Assembly: GCA_029259285.1 (NCBI GenBank)
Contig: JAPDJB010000159.1
Location: forward strand, 1-10,346
Reading direction: 5' to 3'
Length of the DNA stretch: 10,346 bases
DNA from: Candidatus Bathyarchaeota archaeon
GTDB lineage: Archaea > Thermoproteota > Bathyarchaeia > TCS64 > B23
Under the pieces are notes generated by a model that had not been told where the DNA came from, searched no databases, and was given only the letters and a program-made list of their open reading frames with translations. The position numbers and the translations under genes are program-made. Positions 1 to 6,316 of this stretch are shown in pieces; positions within the stretch are counted from its first letter, which is position 1; the number at the start of each line of letters is the position of its first letter.

Positions 1-114
1 CGCATCCTCAGGGACTTCGCGGTTGAGGCGACGCCGAGGATCGGCGTCAGGGATAGGAGGCCCCTAAGATTCTATGTGAAGGATAACCCCTATGTATCGA
101 AGCCTAAGAGATAA
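1..114 (+). CDS. C-terminal end of an unidentified protein (5' truncated by the window)
   Basis: Frame 1 is open from the first base to a TAA at 112-114 and encodes 37 residues of a basic C-terminus that ends in Lys-Pro-Lys-Arg. The residue mix (many Arg/Lys, AGG codons) matches the neighbouring real genes, so this is probably the tail of a gene that begins outside the window. No motif is visible and I do not recognise the family. It is followed by about 46 bases before the preferred start of the next + strand gene, so the two could be co-transcribed. Confidence 0.55.
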   Translation, partial: RILRDFAVEATPRIGVRDRRPLRFYVKDNPYVSKPKR

Positions 115-160
115 AGGGCCTCCTATAGGTGGTGTTTTAAGGCTGGGTGTTCATCACTCC

Positions 161-949
161 ATGATCGACATGGAGCTGGCCGTCTCAACGCTCTTCTGCC
201 TCGACAAACCCTTCGATGACGCCCTGGCTGATATGCTCCTCTCCGGCTCTCGATGTCTAGAGCTGATCGACGACGGTCTCCATAGACTCGACCGATTGAG
301 GGTTGAGAGGCTGCTGGAGATGAAGGCCTCCTATGGGTTGAGGTATGCACTACACGCCCCCTTCTCGGATATGAATCTAGCTGCCTGGGATGACGGGTTG
401 AGGGAGGCTATACTACGTCGATTGGAGGCCTCTATAAGGTGGGCTTCATCCCTGGAGGTGGAGGCCTTCGTCTTCCACCCAGGCTGGATGACGGCTCTGG
501 AGTATTTCAACCCAGGCTCCTCCTGGAGGAGGAACCTCGATTCGATTAGACGGCTGACCCGTTACGCCCAGGAGTATGGTGTTCCAGCCTATCTGGAGAA
601 TGTCCCTGAGCCTCACCCCTTCCTCCTGAAGTCGGTGGAGGATTTTGAGAGGCTGTATGATGAGGTGGACTTCGATCTGCGGATGACCCTCGACGTGGCC
701 CACGCCCATCTGAGGGGTGAAACCCTGGAATTCATCAAGCGTCTCAGCTATCATATAGGCCACATCCACGTCAGCGACAACATGGGTGAGAGGGACGACC
801 ACCTCCAGCTTGGGATGGGAACCATCGACTGGGAGGAGGTGATCAAGGCCCTCAGAGAGATCGAATATCGAGGCTGGATAGTCGTCGAATCCATCGAGGG
901 CATCGGGGAGAGCCTGGAACTCCTCAGGTCTCTGCTGGCTCGTCGCTGA
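161..949 (+). CDS. TIM-barrel metalloenzyme, sugar phosphate isomerase/epimerase or endonuclease IV-like (AP_endonuc_2 fold)
   Basis: 262 residues from the chosen ATG. An in-frame ATG at 92 would add 23 residues that overlap the upstream gene and do not look like a barrel strand. The fold's first strand begins only at about residue 5, and an A/T-rich TTTTAAG at 135-141 sits at TATA distance from 161, so a leaderless start there (or at the ATG at 170) is likely. Visible motifs are HAPFSD (65-70), FHPG (105-108), LENV (145-148), DVAH (178-181), HIHVSDN (201-207), DDH (212-214), GMGTIDW and VVES (241-244). E146, D178, H203 and E243 match the metal site of xylose-isomerase-like epimerases. H65, H106, H181, D212 and H214 also match the extra zinc ligands of endonuclease IV. 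The family is well supported; substrate is not, so either a sugar epimerase/isomerase or a DNA-repair nuclease relative is possible. The end overlaps the convergent RNase Z gene by 26 bp. Confidence 0.85.
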   Translation: MIDMELAVSTLFCLDKPFDDALADMLLSGSRCLELIDDGLHRLDRLRVERLLEMKASYGLRYALHAPFSDMNLAAWDDGLREAILRRLEASIRWASSLEVEAFVFHPGWMTALEYFNPGSSWRRNLDSIRRLTRYAQEYGVPAYLENVPEPHPFLLKSVEDFERLYDEVDFDLRMTLDVAHAHLRGETLEFIKRLSYHIGHIHVSDNMGERDDHLQLGMGTIDWEEVIKALREIEYRGWIVVESIEGIGESLELLRSLLARR

Positions 950-1847
950 GGGGCACCCTCAAAGTCATCAGATCCTCAGCCACGAGGACGTTGGGGAAGA
1001 CGCTCCTCGCCTCCTCCAGAAGCGGCTTGGGGTCTGGATATCTCGCACTTATATGGGTGAGAATCAGAAGCCTCACCCCAGCCTCGGCGGCCAGCTCAGC
1101 TGCCTCCCTCGCTGTGGAGTGGCCATCCCTTATGGCTCTCTCCCTCAGCTCATCGTGGAAGGTTGCTTCATGGATGAGGATGTCTGCCCCACGGGCCAGC
1201 TCTATAAGTCTTCTATTCGGCCTGGTGTCGCCGCTGTAGGCTATGCGTCTCCCCCGACGGGGTGGATCGACTACGTCTCTGCTCTTCACAACCCTGCCAT
1301 CGCTGAGGGTGATGTCCTCCCCCCTCTGAAGCCTCTTCCATAGAGGCCCCTCAGGGACGCCGAGCCTCCTCGCCCTCTCGGGGTGGAACCTCCCAGGCCT
1401 TGGGTCTTCGATGATGGCGTATGACCAGCATTCGCCTTCATGCTCGGCCTCGACGGCCTCAACGCGGTAGTCCTCCCCCCTATGGATGACGCCTCTATGA
1501 ACCCGATGGATTATCAATGGGAACTCTGGGGGGCTTATGAATCTGGAGACGGCCTCCAGGAAGCCTCCTAGTCCTCTTGGGCCGTAGATGTGGAGGGGGC
1601 GCTCCCTCCCGAGGAGGTTCATCGTCTGTATTAGACCTGGAAGCCCCAAGACGTGGTCTCCGTGGAGGTGGGTGATGAAGACCCTCATCGATCTCCCGAA
1701 GCCTAGGCGGGCCCTGGCCATAGCCCTCTGCGTTCCCTCGCCGCAGTCGAAGAGGAGGATTTCGCCATCCCTCTTAACGGCTATGGAGGGCAGACCCCTC
1801 AGGGCTGATGGCATCGTTCCACCGGTTCCGAGGAAGACGATCTCCAA
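924..1847 (-). CDS. rnz: Ribonuclease Z (tRNA 3' processing endonuclease)
   Basis: 307 residues, the usual size of the short archaeal/bacterial form. It is a zinc-dependent metallo-beta-lactamase-fold enzyme that cuts tRNA precursors just after the discriminator base so that CCA can be added. The N-terminus carries the family's FLGTGGTMPS pattern. The signature HLHGDH is residues 60-65, with further metal ligands H136 (AEHEG), D207 (SGDTR) and H265 (LTHISARY). HEAT (226-229) and H243 (GHST) are the expected catalytic and structural positions. Residues about 150-180, rich in Gly/Pro/Arg, correspond to the flexible arm that clamps tRNA. The start is TTG at 1847, with a GGAGG (1856-1860, minus) eight bases upstream that lies inside the end of the preceding methyltransferase gene. 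The two genes are separated by only 2 bp, so they are translated from one message. The 3' end overlaps the convergent TIM-barrel gene. Confidence 0.96.
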   Translation of the reverse strand: MEIVFLGTGGTMPSALRGLPSIAVKRDGEILLFDCGEGTQRAMARARLGFGRSMRVFITHLHGDHVLGLPGLIQTMNLLGRERPLHIYGPRGLGGFLEAVSRFISPPEFPLIIHRVHRGVIHRGEDYRVEAVEAEHEGECWSYAIIEDPRPGRFHPERARRLGVPEGPLWKRLQRGEDITLSDGRVVKSRDVVDPPRRGRRIAYSGDTRPNRRLIELARGADILIHEATFHDELRERAIRDGHSTAREAAELAAEAGVRLLILTHISARYPDPKPLLEEARSVFPNVLVAEDLMTLRVPLSDEPAET

Positions 1848-1849
1848 CT

Positions 1850-2884
1850 CTAAGGCCTCCTGAAGACGGCGATCTCCCTCGTCAGGCTGCCGTGAACCCT
1901 CATCAGATGCGACTCCACATGGATAAAGCCGGCCTCCAAACCCATATAGGTGACGCCTAGGGTGTCTGGGCCGGCCATGCAGAGGTATCCCCCAGGCCTT
2001 AGGATGTCGTAGGCTGAGTGGAGGAAGTCTTCATATAGTCTTCTAAGTTCTATGCCGATGGTGGAGGCGGCCCTACCATAGGGGGGATCGGTGGCTATGG
2101 CTCCCACCCCCCTGAAGGGAAGTCTCCTCGCATCGCCCATCGATAGATGGTAGGGTGGAGGGCAGAAGTATCCGAGGTTCAGCCTTGAACCCCTCACCAT
2201 CTTGGGTGAGACGTCGAGGCCTATGGGGATGCAGCCTAGGATGGAGGCCTCCATGAGGATGGCTCCCGCGCCGCAGAAAGGGTCGAGAAGCGGCTCACCA
2301 GCCCTAACCCTAGTTAGGTTCACCATACATCCAGCCAGCTTAGGCTGAAGCGTTGAGGGATGGAAGAAGGGGCGGTTCTTGGCTCTACGCTCCTCTAGGC
2401 CTCCCCTACCCCAGGCTAAGACCCTGCCGAAGTAGAAGGAGCCGCCTGAGAAGACGCCGAGATAGACAACCCGAGGCCTGGAGAGATCCGGAACCGCCCC
2501 AGTTCGAGACTCTATGAGGGTGAGCATCTCCCTGCGAAGTGAGTTGATATCCACATCCCTCCCACCGCCCCTAACTCTTCGAATCCTCACCCAGAAACGT
2601 TCACCAGCCTGGAGGTCGAGCTTCAAATCGCTGAGGGATGAGAGGATCAGCGAGGGATCATCGGGAGCCGTGAAGAGCTCCTCGGCGCAGGCTCTGAGGT
2701 AGTAGGCCCTCCCCGCAACCCTATAGGCCGCCTCTATGGGCGCTAGGCATCTGAAGACCTGTGGAGCTCCTGGTCGGGCTTCGTATTTGAAGCCCTCAGC
2801 CTCCAGTATGGCCTCAGCCTCCGCCCTAGGGAGGGTTTCGTGGCCTCCCTTGAGCAGGAATAGCATCCTCCTCGGAGGGGGCAT
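1850..2884 (-). CDS. trmG10: tRNA (guanine-10 N2) methyltransferase, Trm-G10/Trm11 family, THUMP plus Rossmann methylase
   Basis: 344 residues. The N-terminal half (about 1-160) fits the N-terminal-like plus THUMP tRNA-binding region of the family. The C-terminal half is a class I SAM-dependent methylase. The linker RPFFHPSTLQPKLA (171-184) is a family hallmark. DPFCGAGAIL (201-210) is the SAM-binding motif, with D224 as the probable ribose-binding acid, GDARRLPF (250-257), and catalytic DPPYG (266-270), the N2-guanine amino-methylation motif. In archaea this enzyme makes m2G and m2,2G at tRNA position 10. The ATG at 2884 has AGGAG 11 bases upstream (2896-2900, minus). A second in-frame ATG at 2866 starts six codons later and has a GGAGG directly against it, too close to serve, so 2884 is preferred. 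It lies between an arcadin-1-like gene (32-bp gap) and rnz (2 bp), giving a tRNA-maturation pair. Confidence 0.93.
   Translation of the reverse strand: MPPPRRMLFLLKGGHETLPRAEAEAILEAEGFKYEARPGAPQVFRCLAPIEAAYRVAGRAYYLRACAEELFTAPDDPSLILSSLSDLKLDLQAGERFWVRIRRVRGGGRDVDINSLRREMLTLIESRTGAVPDLSRPRVVYLGVFSGGSFYFGRVLAWGRGGLEERRAKNRPFFHPSTLQPKLAGCMVNLTRVRAGEPLLDPFCGAGAILMEASILGCIPIGLDVSPKMVRGSRLNLGYFCPPPYHLSMGDARRLPFRGVGAIATDPPYGRAASTIGIELRRLYEDFLHSAYDILRPGGYLCMAGPDTLGVTYMGLEAGFIHVESHLMRVHGSLTREIAVFRRP
1856..1860 (-). promoter_or_regulatory. Shine-Dalgarno GGAGG for rnz, supporting a TTG start
   Basis: GGAGG on the minus strand with an 8-base spacer to TTG at 1847. No ATG or GTG gives the complete RNase Z N-terminus (FLGTGGT begins at residue 5), so this site decides the start. 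It lies within the last codons of the upstream methyltransferase gene, as expected for a coupled operon. Confidence 0.7.
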
Positions 2885-2916
2885 AACCCTTCAAACTCCT
2901 TTAGGCTAATAAGCCC

Positions 2917-3309
2917 TCATAGAGGTTTGAAGTGGAGTGTTCCATCGGTGATGGTCAGCTCATATAACTGGTTTGGATAGGGTTTGAGGTTGAAGGCCTC
3001 CAGCTCCTCATGGGTGAGGATCAAGGTGAGCTTCCTAACCTCATACTCCTTCACATCGGCCCCTGGAAGCACCCGTTGTAGGCCTTTGCTGATCTGGATG
3101 ACCATCTGCCCGATCTCCTCTGGGATCTCCTGGGGTGTCACTATCATCATCGGGGGTTTCGGCCTGATCTCGACGAAGTCTATCTGATAGCACTCCCGCC
3201 CCTCTGGGTCTCTTATGGCCCTAACCGACTGGACTTTCAGTTTTATCTTGACTGTGAGCAAGGCCCTCCAGCTATGTGGGTTTCGGCCTGGGAAATAGAT
3301 TGTGGTCAC
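2917..3309 (-). CDS. Arcadin-1-like small protein (tentative)
   Basis: 130 residues from a GTG at 3309 that overlaps the stop of the M50 gene as GTGA, so its translation is probably coupled. The conserved-looking part begins near residue 19 (VKIKLKVQSVRAIRDPEGRE), and a TTG at codon 17 is an alternative start. The fold looks like a compact beta-rich domain with no signal peptide, membrane segment or cysteine cluster. From memory, the pattern of a K/V-rich first strand, then an RDPEGRE turn, a central amphipathic helix, LTLxLTxEE and a C-terminal beta ending resembles arcadin-1, a partner of the actin homologue crenactin in Crenarchaeota. This is pattern recognition, not a search result. No crenactin or other arcadin gene lies in the window; the neighbours are a membrane protease and tRNA modification enzymes. 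If the match fails, this is a conserved hypothetical. Confidence 0.5.
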   Translation of the reverse strand: MTTIYFPGRNPHSWRALLTVKIKLKVQSVRAIRDPEGRECYQIDFVEIRPKPPMMIVTPQEIPEEIGQMVIQISKGLQRVLPGADVKEYEVRKLTLILTHEELEAFNLKPYPNQLYELTITDGTLHFKPL

Positions 3310-3947
3310 AAAACTAGGTGGATGTATAGGAGGGCTGAGGCTGCGAGGGCTAGAAGCCAGATCTTCCAGCTCCAGTTGAGAACCTTAGAGCCGTCGAACT
3401 CTGGGAGGGGTAGGAGATTGAAGGCTGCTAGGCTTGAGTTTATGATGGCCCCCAATCCGAATAGGAGGTGGAGCCAACCCCCTGTAACCTGGCTTAGAGC
3501 CATGTAGATGAGGGCCTGGGCGATGTTGACGGCTGGCCCAGCTAGGGCGATCCGGCCATAATCCCCCAGGGGTGGGAGACCCCCGACGTAGACCGCCCCT
3601 GGAGCCACGATCTTGAGGGGTGTCAGATAGGAGAGTAGGGTGATGAGGACGCCCATGGGGCTCAGCCTGAACTCAGCCCAGTAGCCCAGCCTCCTAGCCA
3701 TGAATCTATGCCCCAACTCGTGGAGGAGGAAGGCGGCTGCGAAGATGGCGACGGCCCCCAGAACCACTAGGGGCCTCCTGAAGAGCAGCCTCCTCAGCCA
3801 TAGGAGGGGGAGCATCGATACGAGTAGGAGCGCGACGGAGAGGTGGTGTAACTCCTCCAGGGTGAAGAGTTGAGGCCTCGAAGGGGTGGGGGCCTCAAAC
3901 CAGGATGTCGTAGCCTCGATCTTAGGGCCACGGTATAGCCTGTACAT
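3306..3947 (-). CDS. M50 family (site-2-protease-like) intramembrane zinc metalloprotease, N-terminally split from its AN1 finger
   Basis: 213 residues. HELGH (76-80) inside a hydrophobic helix gives zinc ligands H76 and H80 with catalytic E77. NLLPLPEFDG (177-186) supplies the third ligand, D185. Hydrophobic stretches near 35-55, 58-75, 98-120, 130-151, 158-176 and 194-213 predict about six membrane segments. Residues 1-30 are a polar linker that leads into FTLEELHHLSVALLLV, the typical linker-to-helix join of archaeal AN1-M50 fusions as I recall them. The ATG at 3947 overlaps the codon for the last zinc cysteine of the AN1 reading frame, which lies in another frame; a weak GAGG lies seven bases upstream. 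It may therefore be the second half of one frameshifted gene rather than a free-standing gene. Substrate is unknown; the family cleaves membrane-anchored proteins. Its stop overlaps the arcadin-1-like start by 4 bp. Confidence 0.85.
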   Translation of the reverse strand: MYRLYRGPKIEATTSWFEAPTPSRPQLFTLEELHHLSVALLLVSMLPLLWLRRLLFRRPLVVLGAVAIFAAAFLLHELGHRFMARRLGYWAEFRLSPMGVLITLLSYLTPLKIVAPGAVYVGGLPPLGDYGRIALAGPAVNIAQALIYMALSQVTGGWLHLLFGLGAIINSSLAAFNLLPLPEFDGSKVLNWSWKIWLLALAASALLYIHLVL

Positions 3948-4051
3948 CCATGGGCCTCTGGAAGTCGATGCTCAGAGCAGTATAGGCCTCCACAATATCG
4001 ACATCTAAAGGGGAGGTCGACTTCACGGCCGCAGTAGTCGCAGCGAGCCAT
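3794..4051 (-). CDS. AN1-type zinc finger, probable N-terminal domain of the M50 protease displaced by a frame change
   Basis: The first 36 residues hold a complete AN1 finger: C4, C7, C17, C20, C25, H28, H34 and C36, with the usual spacing (CxxC, CxxC, C..H, HxC). The remaining 49 residues to the TGA at 3794 are Arg/Pro/Ser-rich, match nothing I know, and simply read the M50 gene in the wrong frame. The real product therefore ends in meaning at about position 3944. Adding one base after the TGT codon for C36 would join the finger in frame to the M50 linker. The ATG at 4051 lies about 26 bases from a TATA-like element, which suggests leaderless transcription. Either a single-base sequencing or assembly error, a genuine inactivating or splitting mutation, or overlapping genes could explain the arrangement. 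Confidence 0.65.
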   Translation of the reverse strand: MARCDYCGREVDLPFRCRYCGGLYCSEHRLPEAHGCTGYTVALRSRLRHPGLRPPPLRGLNSSPWRSYTTSPSRSYSYRCSPSYG

Positions 4052-4073
4052 CGATTATGAGGCCTTCACACCC

Positions 4074-4080
4074 CTATATG
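4074..4080 (-). promoter_or_regulatory. TATA-like box for the AN1/M50/arcadin/trmG10/rnz block
   Basis: CATATAG on the minus strand is centred about 26 bases before the ATG at 4051, the spacing expected for a leaderless archaeal transcript. It lies in the 32-bp gap after the amrS-like gene, so the block can be transcribed independently of that gene. This rests on position and base composition only. Confidence 0.4.
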
Positions 4081-4083
4081 AGC

Positions 4084-5130
4084 TTAGAGTGGTAGGAAGG
4101 GGTTGGGGTGGAACTCCCTGTGGCCGACGATGGGTATAGGCTCACCGCAGTATTCACAGCGATTCTCCTCGTCGAGATGCCAATCGGTGATGGTGTAGCC
4201 CACCCGCTCTATGACGACTCTGCCGCAGCCTGGACAATAGGTGTTCTCATACCTATTCATGGGGACATTCCCCACGTAGATGTATCTGCATCCCTCCTCG
4301 ACGGCTATCTCCCTGACCTTCATCAGGATCTCAACGGGCGTTGGGGAGACATGGGTGAACTTATAGTGGGGGAAGAATCGGCTGAGATGGAGCGGCGTAT
4401 CGGGGCCGAGATTCTCAACGAGATATCTAGCCATCGCCCTCGCCTCCTCCTCGCCGTCGTTTAAACCTGGGATTATGAGGAAGGTCACCTCAACATGGAC
4501 TCCACGTCGCTTCATCTCCACCGTCGCCTCCAAGACGCTTTTCAGGTCTGCGCTGCAGTAGCGTCGATAGAAATCGTCGCTGAAGGACTTCCAGTCGACA
4601 TTCGCCGCGTCGATGAGGCCTACAACCCTATCAAGGGCCTCGAGGCTTATGTAGCCGTTTGTCACGAGGACGTTCTTCACACCCCGCTCATGGGCTATCT
4701 TGGCTGTGTCCTCGAAGTAGTCGAGGTTTATGATGGGTTCATTATAGGTGTAGGCGATGCTTGTGCAGCGTCGACGCCTGGCCATCTCCACCACCTCCTC
4801 AGGCTTCACATATCTCGTCGGTACGTCTCCAGGCTTGGCCGTCGATAGATGCCAGTTCTGGCACCAGGGGCAGGTGAAGCTGCAGCTTATATGGCTGATG
4901 CTGAAGGCGAGGCTGCCTGGGTAGAAGTGGGCGAGGGGCTTCTTCTCTATGGGGTCTACAGCCATAGCTGAGAGGTCTCCATAGGTCAACGTGTAGAGCT
5001 TTCCACCCCTATTCTCCTTTATTCCGCAGAAGCCCCGCTCCCCAGGCTTTATGATGCATCTCCTGGGGCATACTATGCATCTGACGATGTCATCCCTGAA
5101 GGTTTCATAGAATCTCGATTCCCTCTCCAA
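4084..5130 (-). CDS. amrS: AmmeMemoRadiSam-type radical SAM enzyme (PflA/COG1180 group)
   Basis: 348 residues. A cysteine cluster typical of this group (C18, C21, C25, C35) precedes the radical SAM domain. C83, C87 and C90 form the CxxxCxxC that binds the 4Fe-4S cluster, followed by QNW. AYTYNEP (126-132) and VTNGY (156-160) are family positions. The end carries a zinc-ribbon-like C299/C302 and C325/C328 pair, which I recall as normal for the family. The 4Fe-4S cluster reductively cleaves S-adenosylmethionine. The family is named for co-occurrence with Memo and AMMECR1 proteins, neither of which is in this window, and its physiological substrate is not settled to my knowledge. The start is TTG at 5130: no ATG precedes the cysteine cluster, and the N-terminal length fits homologues. 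A TATA-like box lies 35 bases upstream, shared with the divergent radical SAM gene. Confidence 0.9.
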   Translation of the reverse strand: MERESRFYETFRDDIVRCIVCPRRCIIKPGERGFCGIKENRGGKLYTLTYGDLSAMAVDPIEKKPLAHFYPGSLAFSISHISCSFTCPWCQNWHLSTAKPGDVPTRYVKPEEVVEMARRRRCTSIAYTYNEPIINLDYFEDTAKIAHERGVKNVLVTNGYISLEALDRVVGLIDAANVDWKSFSDDFYRRYCSADLKSVLEATVEMKRRGVHVEVTFLIIPGLNDGEEEARAMARYLVENLGPDTPLHLSRFFPHYKFTHVSPTPVEILMKVREIAVEEGCRYIYVGNVPMNRYENTYCPGCGRVVIERVGYTITDWHLDEENRCEYCGEPIPIVGHREFHPNPFLPL

Positions 5131-5160
5131 GTCCCTTCAGTTTGAGATGGTCTCCGATGC

Positions 5161-5168
5161 CTATAAAG
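5161..5168. promoter_or_regulatory. TATA-like element in the divergent radical SAM promoter region
   Basis: CTATAAAG on + reads CTTTATAG on minus. It is 35 bases from the TTG of the amrS-like gene (minus) and about 60 bases from the ATG of the PflX-like gene (+). Only about 100 bp separate the two starts, and this is the clearest A/T-rich element there, so one site or overlapping sites may serve both directions. Confidence 0.4.
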
Positions 5169-5230
5169 GATGAGGTTTCCCTCGTCGATCATAGTAATGT
5201 TTGAATCGGGGGCTGTGGAGTAGAGAATGG

Positions 5231-6316
5231 ATGTGGAGGCTTGTAAGACCCGACGCCGCGAGGGCGTTGGAGGATGAAGGCGTAAGGAGGGGTCTTCCCA
5301 GATACGTCGATGTGGTGGAGGGGAGGCGTAGGGCGAAGTTCCTCATCGCAAAGGCATTGCCAGCCGACTTTCAGCACGACGACTCCACCGGAGACCTATG
5401 GAGGCTTCACAGGAGCCTATTGAGGGAGTATCAGGAGTTTGAGGCTGAGGTTGACGCCGGTGAGGCTGAGCTGGAGGAGGCCTCACCCAACTTCCTCGAC
5501 CTAAAGGCAGAGCTGGCTAAGCGTATAATGGCTGAGTGCCACTTCTGTATGCGTCGATGCGGCGTCGACAGGCTGAGGGGTGAGAGGGGCTACTGCCGAG
5601 TCGGCGACGAGTTCGAGGTTTCAAGCTGGTTCCACCATCTCGGCGAGGAGCCTGAGTTGGTTCCCTCCGGAACGGTCTTCACCCTGGGATGTACCATACG
5701 CTGTATCCACTGCCAGAATTGGAGTATCTCTCAGTGGTATGAGTCTGGGACGCCGATGACCCCCTTCGAGATGGCTAAGGTGGTTGAGGGTTTGAAGCGT
5801 GGCGGCTGTCGAAACCTCAACATGGTGGGGGGTGAGCCAACGCCCTACTGCTGGCTCTGGATTGAGACCATGAGGCATGTCGACGTGAACATCCCGACGG
5901 TCTGGAACAGCAACAGCTATTATAGCCCCGAGACCGCTGAGCTTTTAGCCGGCTTCATCGATGTCTACCTCCTCGACTTCAAGTATGGCAACAACCGATG
6001 CGCTGAGGAGATCTCTGATGCCCCAGGCTATTGGGAGGCCTGCACCAGGAATCATTTGATGGCTGAGCGTTATGGTGAGCTCCTAATCAGGGTTCTCGTC
6101 CTCCCAGGGCATAATGAGTGCTGCACCAGGCCCATATTGGAGTGGATCGCTGGGAATCTCAGGCCCTGGACTAGGGTGAATGTCATGTTCCAGTATCGCC
6201 CTGAGTGGAGGGCCTATCAGCGTAGGGAGCTGAGCCGTAGGCTTAGGCGTGAGGAGATGGAGGAGGCTTTGAGGATCGCACGGGAGGTGGGTATCAGGAA
6301 TCTCGTCTGGGATTAG
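5231..6316 (+). CDS. Radical SAM protein, PflX-like (COG1313 group)
   Basis: 361 residues from the ATG at 5231, chosen because GGAG (5217-5220) lies ten bases upstream; an in-frame TTG at 5201 would add ten residues. Residues 1-95 are a mostly helical acidic domain containing RAKFLIAKALPADF. Cysteines 103, 106, 110 and 122 mirror the pre-cluster set of the amrS-like protein. C154, C158 and C161 form the CxxxCxxC of the radical SAM site, again followed by QNW. GGEPTP (200-205) contacts S-adenosylmethionine, and LLDFKYGN (248-255) and RVLVLPGH (287-294) are later barrel strands typical of PflA-type activases. A glycyl-radical activase-like or peptide-modifying role is possible but unproven; no glycyl radical enzyme is in the window. 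It is divergent from the amrS-like gene and its stop overlaps the convergent phosphohydrolase stop by 4 bp. Confidence 0.88.
   Translation: MWRLVRPDAARALEDEGVRRGLPRYVDVVEGRRRAKFLIAKALPADFQHDDSTGDLWRLHRSLLREYQEFEAEVDAGEAELEEASPNFLDLKAELAKRIMAECHFCMRRCGVDRLRGERGYCRVGDEFEVSSWFHHLGEEPELVPSGTVFTLGCTIRCIHCQNWSISQWYESGTPMTPFEMAKVVEGLKRGGCRNLNMVGGEPTPYCWLWIETMRHVDVNIPTVWNSNSYYSPETAELLAGFIDVYLLDFKYGNNRCAEEISDAPGYWEACTRNHLMAERYGELLIRVLVLPGHNECCTRPILEWIAGNLRPWTRVNVMFQYRPEWRAYQRRELSRRLRREEMEEALRIAREVGIRNLVWD

Noticed and set aside
92..160. N-terminal extension of the TIM-barrel gene from an ATG at 92
   Set aside because: It overlaps the upstream gene's last codons, has no clear SD, and the fold's first strand starts only after the ATG at 161.
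446..802. 118-codon minus-strand open frame inside the TIM-barrel gene
   Set aside because: Shadow frame of a gene with clear active-site motifs; no domain of its own.
4132..4236. C-terminal four-cysteine zinc ribbon of the amrS-like protein as a novel fusion
   Set aside because: From memory this ribbon is usual in the AmmeMemoRadiSam radical SAM family, so it is not unusual.
4108..4848. Two + strand open frames (118 and 117 codons) opposite the amrS-like gene
   Set aside because: They are antisense shadows of a well-supported radical SAM gene and show no motif or SD.
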